Source of the DNA: Rickettsia endosymbiont of Culicoides impunctatus
Lineage (GTDB): Bacteria; Pseudomonadota; Alphaproteobacteria; Rickettsiales; Rickettsiaceae
Assembly: GCA_020410785.1 (NCBI GenBank)
Contig: CP084573.1
Location: 1,302,001 to 1,366,000, forward strand
Reading direction: 5' to 3'
DNA: 64,000 nucleotides
Shown here one piece after another: positions 9,920 through 18,944 of the stretch. A program made the position numbers and the translations under genes. Position 1 is the stretch's first letter. Each line of letters opens with the position of its first letter. The notes beneath the pieces are model-generated. The model had not been told where the DNA came from, searched no databases, and saw nothing but the letters and a program-made list of their open reading frames with translations.

Positions 9920-10821
9920 TAAAGTAGCTCCTTGCAATAGACTTCTTTCATTAAGTCATAACTATTACAGTTGCAAGCATGTGATATGAAGTCAAATGGG
10001 TTAACATGCTTGTTATTGAGGCAAATTTCAAAATGCAAATGCTCTCCTGTACTGTTACCACTATTACCTTGCACTCCAATACTCTGACCTTTGATAACCA
10101 TATCTCCTTCTTTTACGTGTATTTTTTTTAAGTGAGCATATTTAGTAATGAATTTATCTGAATGTTTTATTTCTATCAAATTTCCATAAGCACTTTTTCG
10201 CCTTACGGTGGTAATTATTCCATCAGCAGAGGCATAAATGGAAGAGTTTTTGTGTCCTTTTAAGTCTGTTCCGCAATGGAATTTTTTTTGTTTTTTCCTA
10301 GGATGTTTACGCATGCCATAATGACTAGTAACCTTTACATTATATTGTGGTAACATTATAGGAATAGTAGCAGTTAGTTTATCTAATTGTCCTAGCTCCT
10401 TAATATTATCAGAACTATTTTTATTACTAGCTTTTTGAACAAGTTGTAATTCTGTTTGAGATAAGAATTTATACTTATAATTTAACTTTAGCAACAAATC
10501 TTTAATCTTGGTTGATTTAATCATTGCCTGGCTATTAATTACTTGGCTATTAATATTCTTAGAGCCGATAGTTTTAAATTTTTGCAAAAAAGCCTTGTTA
10601 TATTTTTCATTATTAATAATGAGACCAAAGTTTTTTGCATAAATACAGTCATTTTTACTTAGTGCTGCTAAATTATATTGTATAATTAAAGTGCCGTGAT
10701 TTAGTTTGTAATCTTTTTGTAATTGCTGTGCCGTGACGTTTAAAAATGTCTTATTAACAGGTGAGGTGCTACATCCTTGTAGGAATAATATAGTTAATAA
10801 TAATATAAAGGACTTAAGCAT
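9919..10821 (-). CDS. M23-family metallopeptidase lipoprotein (NlpD/LytM-like)
   Basis: A 300-residue envelope protein. The N-terminus MLKSFILLLTILFLQGCS is a lipoprotein signal with lipobox LQGC. The C-terminal half is an M23 domain: HCGTDLKGH (zinc His and Asp, near residue 182) and GEHLHFEI (HxH, near residue 262). All zinc ligands are present, so it may be an active endopeptidase cutting peptidoglycan cross-links. The last residues (VYCKELL) and the TAG stop come from the palindromic repeat downstream, so the repeat has rewritten the C-terminus. Confidence 0.88.
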   Translation of the reverse strand: MLKSFILLLTILFLQGCSTSPVNKTFLNVTAQQLQKDYKLNHGTLIIQYNLAALSKNDCIYAKNFGLIINNEKYNKAFLQKFKTIGSKNINSQVINSQAMIKSTKIKDLLLKLNYKYKFLSQTELQLVQKASNKNSSDNIKELGQLDKLTATIPIMLPQYNVKVTSHYGMRKHPRKKQKKFHCGTDLKGHKNSSIYASADGIITTVRRKSAYGNLIEIKHSDKFITKYAHLKKIHVKEGDMVIKGQSIGVQGNSGNSTGEHLHFEICLNNKHVNPFDFISHACNCNSYDLMKEVYCKELL

Positions 10822-10829
10822 TTAGCTCC

Positions 10830-12134
10830 TTATAAAATTTGTTTACATAACCTAAGAAGCGATTGCTTTTTATACCAAAGATAAACAGGTATTCCGCTTA
10901 ATACAAATGAGATAGCTTTTATTGTAACATTTAATGGTGTTTCATAAATAATCCATAGGCAAAAGGCAATTGATCCTAGGGCAATTAACCATTGATATGT
11001 TGAAGATTTTTCTGATTTTGTTAATAGTAACTTTAAAAAAGCTACGCTACAGGCTAGATATACAAATAAAAAAGAGATAACGGAAAAATCAATTATTTCG
11101 GTAATTTGTTCTGATAAATCTTCATTGGTTGTGCTAATCAATAATAATTGTATTCCAATACAACTTATGACTAAACTCCAAATTGGAGCACCATTTTTAT
11201 TTTGTTTAGCAAAAAAAGATGGCATTAAGCCGTCTTGGGCAAGTCCCAAAGCAATTTGTCCACTGATTAGTACCCAAGCATTTAACGTTCCAATACAAAT
11301 AATTGAAGCAATCAAAGAAATAAGTAGATGCCACTGACCACCAAAAATTATTTGGGTGGCATCTACATAAGGAGCTTTAGAATGTATTAAGTCTTCTGGT
11401 GGGATTAAACCAATTATTCCAACGCTATTAATGAGATATAAAATAGCAACACAAAGCGTACCTATTACTACAGCTCTTGGTATTGTTTTTGATGGATTCA
11501 TTACCGAACCAGCTTGAGCAGTTGCTGATTCTAAACCAATGAATCCCCAGAATGTTAATAATGTTACCTTACCAAGAATTTGAGAAAAAGTTAAATTAGT
11601 TATTTGCTTATCCATAACAAAATTATTACTATCAAACTGATATAATGCCGCAATTGGCACTACTATTAATGGAATGAATTTTAGAATTGCTAGTATAAAT
11701 TCAGCTCGCCCTGCTACTTCCACACCTTTAAGGTTTAGCAACATAATAGCAAATAACAATAATATCTGCAAAATTAAGATCACAAAACTATTACTCACCC
11801 CAATTAAAGGTGTTAAATATGTAATAGCTGAAATAACAACTACAGCCGTACTAACCCATGAAATAACCCAATAAGTCCAGCCGGTAAAAAATGCTACATC
11901 ATTACCAAATGCCTTTTTTAAATAAACATGGGGTCCACCTGTTTGTGGGAATCGGCAGCAAAGTATAGCAAATAACAGTGCTAAAATTATAGCACCGCAG
12001 GAGGATACTACTCCTCCAACTAAACTAAAAATACCGTATGGTGCTAAACTTGCTGGTAATATTAAGACACTGGTGCCAATTTGACTACCAATAACTAAAG
12101 CAAAAACTGACCAAAAACCAAGCTTTTGTGACAT
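10830..12134 (-). CDS. Amino acid permease, APC superfamily
   Basis: A 434-residue membrane protein with about twelve hydrophobic segments. The segment 1 motif GSQIGTSVLILPASLAPYG is the APC substrate-binding GxG loop, and FWGFIGLESATAQAG is the segment 6 equivalent. It resembles the AdiC/PotE/YjeM group of basic amino-acid or polyamine exchangers, but the substrate is not predictable. It ends 8 bp from the M23 gene start and may be co-transcribed with it. Confidence 0.88.
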   Translation of the reverse strand: MSQKLGFWSVFALVIGSQIGTSVLILPASLAPYGIFSLVGGVVSSCGAIILALLFAILCCRFPQTGGPHVYLKKAFGNDVAFFTGWTYWVISWVSTAVVVISAITYLTPLIGVSNSFVILILQILLLFAIMLLNLKGVEVAGRAEFILAILKFIPLIVVPIAALYQFDSNNFVMDKQITNLTFSQILGKVTLLTFWGFIGLESATAQAGSVMNPSKTIPRAVVIGTLCVAILYLINSVGIIGLIPPEDLIHSKAPYVDATQIIFGGQWHLLISLIASIICIGTLNAWVLISGQIALGLAQDGLMPSFFAKQNKNGAPIWSLVISCIGIQLLLISTTNEDLSEQITEIIDFSVISFLFVYLACSVAFLKLLLTKSEKSSTYQWLIALGSIAFCLWIIYETPLNVTIKAISFVLSGIPVYLWYKKQSLLRLCKQIL

Positions 12135-12207
12135 ATAATCCTGAATTGTATGATAAACCCTGAACTTATTTCAGGCAGTAGTAATTACAAACTGTACATA
12201 AAAAAAT

Positions 12208-12246
12208 AAAAACTTGAAAATTGATAAACCAATTACTCAAGTTTTT
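12208..12246. terminator. Stem-loop, possible terminator
   Basis: AAAAACTTGA at 12208-12217 pairs with TCAAGTTTTT at 12237-12246, giving a 10-bp stem with U-rich ends on both strands. It lies upstream of the permease. No intact gene ends here, so what it terminates is unclear. Confidence 0.4.
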
Positions 12247-12274
12247 GTAAACTATACACTAATAATATATTATT

Positions 12275-12336
12275 GAGAATAAACATAATTTTTTTGAAAT
12301 AGGTATACTATTCCTTCAAAAATCATATTTATTCTC
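12275..12336. repeat. 62-bp near-perfect palindrome
   Basis: It starts GAGAATAAACAT and ends ATATTTATTCTC, and the arms pair almost throughout. The remainder of the 12135-12620 spacer shows only degraded codon-like stretches on the minus strand (for example VDEKSTKWFVEKL between stops), probably a decayed gene. Confidence 0.6.
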
Positions 12337-12622
12337 GCCGAAAAATAGCTCAAAATATAATTAATTAGTTACCGAAGGCCGCCTCTTAGTGGATGATTTT
12401 CAAACCCAAATTGAAGTAAGAATAATCGTTACATAGTGTTCTTATCGTAGGTTTGTTTAGTAATAAACATTCCTTTAGTAAAAGCAATCAACTTATTTTT
12501 ATTGATCATCAGTTTGTAATTTCTCAACAAACCATTTAGTAGACTTTTCATCTACTTATTTACCATTTTGATTAAGGATTGTAAATATATTTTTATTATT
12601 ATGTTGAGAACTTTGCTGAACT

Positions 12623-12695
12623 TATATACTCTTCTGCTTTATATACTCTTCTGCTTTGAAGAATTGCCTCAGTAAAACTTCGGGGTATTCGCGTC
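12623..12695. repeat. Rickettsia-palindromic-element-like repeat, half copy truncated by an IS
   Basis: The bases ATATACTCTTCTGCTTTGAAG through TTCGGGGTATTCGCGT match (inverse strand) the second half of the element inside traW at 24150-24276. The 17-bp outer end is tandemly duplicated (12624-12640 and 12641-12657). The copy stops where the IS21-type end TGTCAATAAG begins at 12696. Confidence 0.75.
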
Positions 12696-12831
12696 TGTCA
12701 ATAAGTGTTGAAAATTGACCCAGCAAGTGCGTCCAATTTTGACCCACTTAAATTACAAATATTAGCTCTTTTTTTTCATACGGTAACTCTCATTTCCAGT
12801 TTCTATAATATCGCAATTGTAACAAATTCTA

Positions 12832-12934
12832 TAGTCAATTCAGGGGAATTTGGTGCTAGGAACGATGGAGCGATTCCTATAAGTAATAGGCGAGCGACGA
12901 GTGACGACGTCACCAACTTCCCATCAATTGACTA
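12832..12934. mobile_element. 103-bp MITE with TAGTCAATT ends (copy 1)
   Basis: Terminal repeats TAGTCAATT / AATTGACTA are flanked by TA at 12830-12831 and 12935-12936. The empty site, AATTCTATCAAG, is seen in inverse orientation in the other istB 3' copies near 3878 and 14562, so the insertion boundaries and the TA duplication can be read directly. Confidence 0.92.
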
Positions 12935-13446
12935 TATCAAGCAGTGCTGCTGTCATTTTGTTACATCCAAATACTTTTCATACTGCTTATTATCAGCAAG
13001 GAGAATCAGTATTAAAAGAAACTAAAAGAGGAGGTAGGAATCATTGTTATATGGATGAGGCTAATGAAAGTAAAATACTGGAATCTTATGATGAGGTTAT
13101 AGCTGAAACCATAAGGCGTAATGCAACATTGAATTATGGACTACATCAGCTATTAAAATCTGAGCTTAAGACTAGAACACTCAGAGCTATTCAAAGTAGA
13201 ATTCGAGCTGCAAAGTTTCCAGAGAAGAAAGATATAGATAATTTTATTTTTACTGCTACCCCAATAATCCAAGAGCAAATTATGCATTTATATAGTTGTG
13301 AGTTTGTTAATAGTTCTAGAAATATAGTGTTAATTGGAGGGACTGGTACCGGCAAAACGCACCTTGCTATAGCCATTAGTGCAAGGGCAGTAAGAAAGGG
13401 TTATAAATCAAAGTTCTTTAATCTTGTAGATTTAGCAAACCAACTA

Positions 13447-14325
13447 GGTTCTGTTGACAAAATTTTTAACGTAACCATATTAAAGCTCCAACAAAATTTA
13501 GAAAGGCTAAAAAGGTGGTTGGGGCTTTATCAAACCTAGAAAATATACGCCTAAAATATTTGATTTTACTAAAGAAACATTCAATTAAATGGCGTTCTTT
13601 ATAAATATGTTTATCATATTCACGTTGTACTTTACGATTAGATTTTGGTGGTATAACAACCTCACACCCCTTATTTTCTAAGCTTTCTACAAACGCACTA
13701 CTATCATATCCTTTATCGCCTATCACCGTCGTATTCTGAACATCTTTAGTAAGATTTTCAGCTTGAGTGATATCATTTCTTTGCCCAGCAGTTAGTATAA
13801 ACTTCAGTGGGTTACCCAATGCATCAACGAGGGCATGAATTTTAGTACTAAAACCACCTTTGCTTCTACCTAAAGCTGCTTCCTCTTGATTACCTTTAAT
13901 ATATCCAGATGAGCAAGCATGTGCTCTTACAATAGTTGCATCAATCATCATTGATTCCATATCTACATCTACTTTAACATGATCCATTAAAGCTTCCCAT
14001 ATACCTTTGTCAACCCATCTCTTAAATCTGCGATAAACACTGTACCAACAACCATAATAATCAGGCAGAAGACGCCATTGACAACCTGTTCTAGCAATAA
14101 ACCATATTGCTTCAATAAACTGTCTTATTTTTTCCTCATTCTTGTTGTGTATAGCTTTTTTTTTCTTAAAAAATGATAAAATTGCTTCCCATGCTTGGTC
14201 TTCTATGTAATACTTCATATCGGTAGTTTCTTGGTTTCGATAACTAGAAACTACCATTTCTTCTTACTATTGCAACTTCTTTATTCTCCTCTGATAACTT
14301 AACATAAAATTTTGTCAACAGAACC
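13447..14325. mobile_element. IS5-family insertion sequence, complete (879 bp)
   Basis: Inverted ends GGTTCTGTTGACAAAATTTT and AAATTTTGTCAACAGAACC are flanked by TA duplicated within a CTAG target. It lies inside istB and carries one intact transposase. It is the best local candidate for the driver of the 160-bp MITEs at 9760 and 58387, which share the end sequence. Confidence 0.9.
13466..14218 (-). CDS. IS5-family (IS427-like) DDE transposase
   Basis: About 250 residues if translation starts at the ATG at 14218 (MKYYIEDQAWEAILSFF); an upstream in-frame start at 14257 is possible. The N-terminal DUF4096-like part has GCQWRLLPDYYGCW. Catalytic residues are visible: MMIDATIVRAH (D), VIGDKGYDS (D) and ERHLIECFFSKIK (E). 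Relatives often need a frameshift between two reading frames, but here the gene is a single frame. It appears intact. Confidence 0.9.
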   Translation of the reverse strand: MKYYIEDQAWEAILSFFKKKKAIHNKNEEKIRQFIEAIWFIARTGCQWRLLPDYYGCWYSVYRRFKRWVDKGIWEALMDHVKVDVDMESMMIDATIVRAHACSSGYIKGNQEEAALGRSKGGFSTKIHALVDALGNPLKFILTAGQRNDITQAENLTKDVQNTTVIGDKGYDSSAFVESLENKGCEVVIPPKSNRKVQREYDKHIYKERHLIECFFSKIKYFRRIFSRFDKAPTTFLAFLNFVGALIWLR

Positions 14326-14841
14326 TAGAATGTGAAAAAGTTGCTGGTCATGCAGGAAGGCTTGCATGTTCAATAGAAAAAATGGATGTTTTAGTACTTG
14401 ATGAACTTGGTTATTTACCATTCTCTAAAAATGGTGGTCAGCTTATCTTTCATTTGCTATCTAAGTTACACTCAAATACTTCAATCATAATTACCACCAA
14501 CCTTATGTTTTCCGAATGGCCTCAAGTATTTGGATGTAACAAAATGACAGCAGCACTGCTTGATAGAATTTGTCACAATTGCGATATTATAGAAACTGGA
14601 AATGAGAGTTACCGTATGAAAAAAAAGAGCTAATATTTTGTAATTTAAGTGGGTCAAAATTGGACGCACTTGCTGGGTCAATTTTCAACGCTTATTGACA
14701 CCATACTTCCTCCCCGTGAAAAACGGTTAAAAATAGACCTTTTTGTAGGTCAATTTTGAGGAGTTTTAGAAAAAAACAGCCATGAAATAGCCATAGGAAT
14801 TTTTTTAGAGAGTCGTAAAATTGCTGAAAAGCCTTTATATA

Positions 14842-14893
14842 TGGTGGAGCCAGGGGGAATCGAACCCCCCACCTTTTGAATGCCATCCAAATT
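14842..14893 (-). other. Left attachment site: 3' half of tRNA-Ala(GGC)
   Basis: Read on the minus strand it gives the anticodon loop ATGGCAT, the T-arm and the CCA end of a tRNA-Ala; the D-arm and 5' acceptor strand are missing. It matches 50875-50926 at most positions in the same orientation. This is the duplicated tRNA 3' end left by integrase insertion. It is not a functional tRNA. The rest of 14900-15220 shows nothing I recognise. Confidence 0.8.
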
Positions 14894-15295
14894 CTCCTTT
14901 TTTTTAAACCAAATACTAATATTTTTATCAAAGTTAGATTTGTTATAATTATTTTGTTTTATAATTGTTATATTCCTAGTGTTCATAGTATTTCTTCTAT
15001 TATTCAAATATTATTTGAGGTTTAGAATTAACTGTAGCTGTATTCGTATTATCTGTCAATATTCATTTATATATGCTTAATACTTTGAGGTAAAAGTAGT
15101 ATATATGGAGTATATATTTTACAATATTGATATCTTCTACAATCTGTTTTAGGATAAATTATTAGATGGTCTAAAGAATGATTTGCTATTACATTAGAAC
15201 CATATTACAGTTACTTTTACTACCAAAACTTACGCTATGAGAAAAAAAATGGTAAATTATGTTGAGTATAATTTAGAAATGCCAAGAGGATAAAA

Positions 15296-16327
15296 TTGCA
15301 AGCAATACCAGTTAATAGGACAGATTACTGTCAATTTCTAATAGTGAGTCAAAAGAATTATAGTTTGACCTACTATGCTGAACATGCCAAAAAATGTAGC
15401 CATGATGTTATTAATAGATTTTTAAAAAATGAAAAATATACACCTTCTTTGTTATGGGAACATATTAAGGATGATGTTATTTTATCGCCTAACGGATATA
15501 CAATATTTGATGATACGGTGTTAAATAAAAGAAATACCAAGAAAATAGAAATTGCTAGATCACAGTACAGTGGGGCTACAGGTGGTATTACTACTGGTAT
15601 AGGAGTAGTAAGTTTGGTATATTATAATCCGGATATTAATAAGTTTTGGGTAATAGATTACCGAATTTTTTCACCCGAACATGATGGAGCGACAAAAGTA
15701 GAACACCTATTAAATATGTTAAATAATGCTGTGTATAGCAAAAAGATTCCTTTTCAGACTGTGCTTTTTGACACATGGTATGCTACGCATAAAATTATGC
15801 AACATGTTGATTCCTTGGGTAAATATTATTATGCTCCTATTAAAGCAAATAGAAACGTTACTAAAACTTCCTCTTCTAAGCCTTATAAAGCTGTTAGCAA
15901 GTTAACGTTTTCAGATGAGGAAATTAAGAGCAGAGTGGAGATTCATATAAAGGGCTTTGCAAAAGATAAGCATGTTAATTTGTTTAAACTTACTGTTTCT
16001 ACCAACAGAGTTGATTATATTGTTACCAATAACAAAACTCAAAAATCTTCTAAAGCCGTACAAGATGAGTGTGGCTTTCGTTGGGTAATTGAGAGCATGC
16101 ATAGAGAAATCAAGCAACTTACCGGTATAGAACGATGCCAATGCAGAAAACAACGCATCCAGCGTAATCACATTAGTTGTGCATTTTTAGTGTGGGCTTT
16201 TCTAAAAAGAACTGCACACAAAATAGGTAAGACGGTTTATCAAATAAAGTTAGGGCTTTTAGATCATTATATGCAACAGCAGTTACGTTCACCCTCTTTA
16301 CGCTATTTAGAACCTTACATAGAGTAA
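15296..16327 (+). CDS. Transposase, IS701/IS4-like DDE family
   Basis: A 343-residue transposase. The DDE_5-type core shows FDDTVLNKRNTKKIE (first D near residue 80), VLFDTWYATHKIM (second D) and FRWVIESMHREIKQLTGIER (E). The start at 15296 is not an ATG (TTG, after an AGAGGA ribosome site), and the frame is otherwise full length. The stop codon lies inside a strong terminator hairpin. It appears intact. Confidence 0.85.
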   Translation: MQAIPVNRTDYCQFLIVSQKNYSLTYYAEHAKKCSHDVINRFLKNEKYTPSLLWEHIKDDVILSPNGYTIFDDTVLNKRNTKKIEIARSQYSGATGGITTGIGVVSLVYYNPDINKFWVIDYRIFSPEHDGATKVEHLLNMLNNAVYSKKIPFQTVLFDTWYATHKIMQHVDSLGKYYYAPIKANRNVTKTSSSKPYKAVSKLTFSDEEIKSRVEIHIKGFAKDKHVNLFKLTVSTNRVDYIVTNNKTQKSSKAVQDECGFRWVIESMHREIKQLTGIERCQCRKQRIQRNHISCAFLVWAFLKRTAHKIGKTVYQIKLGLLDHYMQQQLRSPSLRYLEPYIE

Positions 16328-16349
16328 GTTTTGCTACAAAACTTACTCT
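16321..16349 (+). terminator. Strong stem-loop terminator overlapping the transposase stop
   Basis: AGAGTAAGTTTTG pairs perfectly with CAAAACTTACTCT around a 3-nt CTA loop, followed by TATTTTAT. The transposase TAA (16325-16327) is inside the left arm. The arms share AAGTTTTG / CAAAACTT with the IS ends. Confidence 0.75.
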
Positions 16350-16485
16350 ATATTTTATGACAAGTAGTTTAATGCTGGGATATTATCAAAATTCTTTACT
16401 GTGATAGTATGGTTTCGGGTCAAGGTTTTTAATATTTGAGATAACATAGCGTAAGTTTTGATTAATTATTTAATGGTTTGCTATA

Positions 16486-17667
16486 ATGGGAAAGTATCAA
16501 AATGGAGTAAGATCATTACTTTTCACTCAAGATGTATTATATAAAATTAAAACTCCACAAGAAAAAAAAGATATATATAAGGATATTAAAGAAAAAGGGC
16601 TAATTCTAGTAGCATCTTATGGGGGTAGTAAAACATTTTATTTTGGTAAGAAATTTGACAATATCTACCATAGGATTAAAATAGGACGTTTCCCTGATTT
16701 ATCGCTCATTGAAGCAAGAATAAAGGTGGTAAAGCTAAAGAGTCAAATTGCTAAGGGTATTAACCCCATGAAAGAAAGAAAAGCTCAATTGTCTAATAAA
16801 TCATCTGTCAAATTAACATTTGAGGAATTATTAGATAAATATATTAATGATCATGCTAAATATAATAATAAAAGATGGCAAGATTATAAAGATACAATAG
16901 AAAGACATGCAAAAGATTTATATTCTATAAAGCTCTCTAATATTTCAAAATCAGATATCCATGATAAATTCAATGAGTTGAGTAAAAAAGCTGGTATATA
17001 TGCTGCTAATAGATTTATTGATATATTAAGGTCAATATTTAACAAAGCTATTGAATGGGAATTGCTAAAAATTAATCCAGTTGTTGGAATAAAGAAGCAT
17101 AAGGAACACTCTAGAGATAGATATTTAACTCGAGAAGAATTACCGAAGTTTTTTGTGGTACTCTCAGAAGAAAAAAACCAATTAATAAAAGATTTTATTT
17201 TAATTTCTTTATATACCTCAGCCCGTAAGGGTAATGTGCTTACTATGCGTTGGGAAAATATTAGATTTGTTGATAAAATATGGTATATTCCAAATACTAA
17301 GAATGGAATTCCTCAATCTCTACCTTTACTAGATCAGGCAGTAGAAATATTGGCAGCAAGGAAACAGCAATCTACTAGTGAGTGGGTATTTCCAAGTGAG
17401 ACAAGTAGTAGTGGTCACTTACAAGAACCAAAGAAAGCATGGAAGAGAATTTGTCAAAAAGCAGGAATACAAGATTTAAGGATACATGATTTAAGAAGGA
17501 CAATACCAAGTTGGATGGCAATGACTGGAGCAAACCAATATGTCATTGGTAAAGTTTTAAATCATGAAGACCCAAGATCAACAGCAGTTTATGCTCGACT
17601 CGGATTAGACACAGTACGAGAATACATGAATAAAGCAGTAAATTCTATTGTAGCTATAAAAAATTAA
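16486..17667 (+). CDS. int: Tyrosine-type site-specific integrase
   Basis: A 393-residue phage/ICE integrase. The N-terminal part is the P4-integrase-like DUF4102 arm-binding domain (GGSKTFYFGKKFDN, IGRFPDLSLIEARIK). The catalytic residues are visible: SARKGNVLTMRW (Arg near 246), HDLRRT (His and Arg near 333), LNHEDPRSTAVYARL (His near 360 and the Tyr nucleophile). It should act on the tRNA-Ala 3' end to integrate and excise the island, and it lies about 1.6 kb inside the left att site, displaced by an IS. It looks intact. Confidence 0.93.
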   Translation: MGKYQNGVRSLLFTQDVLYKIKTPQEKKDIYKDIKEKGLILVASYGGSKTFYFGKKFDNIYHRIKIGRFPDLSLIEARIKVVKLKSQIAKGINPMKERKAQLSNKSSVKLTFEELLDKYINDHAKYNNKRWQDYKDTIERHAKDLYSIKLSNISKSDIHDKFNELSKKAGIYAANRFIDILRSIFNKAIEWELLKINPVVGIKKHKEHSRDRYLTREELPKFFVVLSEEKNQLIKDFILISLYTSARKGNVLTMRWENIRFVDKIWYIPNTKNGIPQSLPLLDQAVEILAARKQQSTSEWVFPSETSSSGHLQEPKKAWKRICQKAGIQDLRIHDLRRTIPSWMAMTGANQYVIGKVLNHEDPRSTAVYARLGLDTVREYMNKAVNSIVAIKN

Positions 17668-17680
17668 TAGCACCATCAAT

Positions 17681-17911
17681 TCAATTAAAATTCATTTTTT
17701 TAGTTAAAGTCAGGGCAAATGGTATATTATCATTTTGTCCTATGAGGAAATTATAATAATTCGTCGCCACATCTACAGCATCACAGCTGCAATGAGATTG
17801 AATTGCCAGTTTCAAACATTCTATTTTTAATTCTATATCACTTGTAAACATAAGATTACTAATAATTATTAGATTTTCATCAATATTAGCAAACCTAAAG
17901 AGATTAATCAA
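17681..17911 (-). CDS. Small hypothetical protein
   Basis: Seventy-six residues, convergent with the integrase. I do not recognise it. Composition is protein-like and soluble, with two cysteines (SHCSCDAVD) in the middle. Whether it is expressed is unknown. Confidence 0.35.
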   Translation of the reverse strand: MINLFRFANIDENLIIISNLMFTSDIELKIECLKLAIQSHCSCDAVDVATNYYNFLIGQNDNIPFALTLTKKMNFN

Positions 17912-18027
17912 TAATTAATCTCTTAATAAACACAGTATGTCTCCCGATTATCGCAGTTTTATATTAGCTGCAGTATTTCTTCCATTAGTCTAAATGATTC
18001 ATTGGCAAAATAACAATAAAACTATTA

Positions 18028-18387
18028 ATGTCTCAGTTATTAGAGACTATGAAGATTATTAGTAGTTTGAATAAACTTATGCAAAATTTGAATCAAAATC
18101 AAAGATTATATTGGTCATTATCAAAGCCATTAAAATATATGGGTTTAAGTTTAGATGAGTGGGGGGTCACTTTAGTAGGTGTAGTACCTGGTATAATATT
18201 ACTTAATAGTGGTAATGCTAAACTAGGATTAGCATGCATGATAGCTGGTATTGCTTTATGTTATGCATTTAAGAAGTTTAAGCGTGTTTCAGAATATTTT
18301 TTACTAAAAAGTTTTTTAGTAGCAAAGAAGTGGTTGCCTGCTCCTAGCTGTTACCCTCTATTACTTGGGAAAATAGTAGGAAAATAA
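18028..18387 (+). CDS. traL: F-type conjugation protein TraL
   Basis: A 119-residue inner-membrane protein. The family core is seen in the order PLKYMGLSLDEW, a hydrophobic hairpin (VTLVGVVPGIILL, ACMIAGIALCYAF) and a C-terminal basic KKFKR stretch. TraL is the VirB3 counterpart needed for pilus assembly. It is the first gene of the tra operon, and traE starts at its last base. It is somewhat longer at the N-terminus than F TraL. Confidence 0.88.
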   Translation: MSQLLETMKIISSLNKLMQNLNQNQRLYWSLSKPLKYMGLSLDEWGVTLVGVVPGIILLNSGNAKLGLACMIAGIALCYAFKKFKRVSEYFLLKSFLVAKKWLPAPSCYPLLLGKIVGK

Positions 18388-18944
18388 TGGATCAGTTGTT
18401 TAAACAAGCATCAATTCAGCAACTAGTTAGATATAACAAACATTTATTATTAGTAACTGTATTGCTGGCAGTTACTAGTTTACTTACAACAATTAAGCTA
18501 ATAAGTAAAGAAGAGAAATGGTTATTAATTCCAGCAATAGAGCCAGATCGTCGTATGATAGTATCATCAAAAAATTATCATGAAACTTACTTGCAGGAAT
18601 GGGCAATATTTGTAATGAAAGGTTTATTTACCACTTCACCAGAAGAGGTAGAAAGACAGATAGCTGATATGAAAGTAGTCTCTAGCAGTACAGAACAGTT
18701 AGATAAATTTTTTCAAGAACATTTACAATTTGTTAAGGGTTCTAATGTATCTTCTGTATTTTTCTCCAAAAAGGCAAAAGTAACTGATGATGGAGTATTA
18801 ATTCAAGGGACGTTTCGTTATTGGTTTGGTGAGAATAAGCATATTGCAGCTGATAAGACTTATCTGTTAACTTATAAGCGAGGAGCTAATCACCTATTAT
18901 TGCTTACTGGCATTAAGGAAGAAACTAATCAGAGAGAAATATGA
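18387..18944 (+). CDS. traE: F-type conjugation protein TraE (VirB8-like)
   Basis: A 185-residue bitopic membrane protein with one N-terminal membrane segment (LLLVTVLLAVTSLLTTIKLI) and a periplasmic NTF2-like domain, including HETYLQEWAIFVMKGLF and the terminal YLLTYKRGANHLLLL. TraE links the core complex and inner-membrane parts of the transfer channel. It overlaps traL and traK at both ends, indicating translational coupling. Confidence 0.9.
   Translation: MDQLFKQASIQQLVRYNKHLLLVTVLLAVTSLLTTIKLISKEEKWLLIPAIEPDRRMIVSSKNYHETYLQEWAIFVMKGLFTTSPEEVERQIADMKVVSSSTEQLDKFFQEHLQFVKGSNVSSVFFSKKAKVTDDGVLIQGTFRYWFGENKHIAADKTYLLTYKRGANHLLLLTGIKEETNQREI

Larger units (their letters stand above)
13051..14633 (+). 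pseudogene. istB: istB, IS21-family helper ATPase, interrupted by an IS5-family element
   Basis: The first part (13051-13446) starts MDEANESKILESYDE and holds the Walker A loop GGTGTGKTHLAIAI. After the 879-bp insertion it resumes at 14326 with [14 protein letters not shown], Walker B as [12 protein letters not shown], and ends RMKKKS. Joining the parts with one TA copy restores a continuous frame of about 235 codons. The start has a GAGGAGG ribosome site at 13028. Without istA and with the insertion it should be inactive. Confidence 0.88.
12696..14700. mobile_element. Rearranged IS21-type element bounded by inverted copies of its own right end
   Basis: The left end (12696, TGTCAATAAGTGTTGAAAA) and right end (14700) are inverted copies of the same terminus plus about 175 bp that include the istB 3' coding end (12696 to about 12974, and 14526-14700). 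istA is missing apart from a possible tail just upstream of istB. A 103-bp MITE interrupts the left arm and an 879-bp IS5-family element interrupts istB. Confidence 0.8.
15224..16460. mobile_element. Complete insertion sequence, IS701/IS4-like (1237 bp)
   Basis: Perfect 16-bp inverted ends CAAAACTTACGCTATG (15224-15239) and its inverse (16445-16460) surround one transposase gene. No clear target duplication is visible. It lies between the left attachment site and the integrase. Confidence 0.82.

Noticed and set aside
12901-13050. N-terminal extension of istB reaching into the MITE
   Set aside because: It runs through MITE and inverted istB sequence; the ribosome site at 13028 and the ATG at 13051 mark the real start.
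14842-14893. A second tRNA-Ala gene
   Set aside because: Only the anticodon arm, T-arm and CCA end exist; the D-arm and 5' acceptor strand are missing, so it is an attachment-site relic.
14692-15007. Two overlapping minus-strand frames over the left attachment site
   Set aside because: They read through the tRNA-Ala 3' fragment (GGSIPPGST type peptide) and are not protein-like elsewhere.
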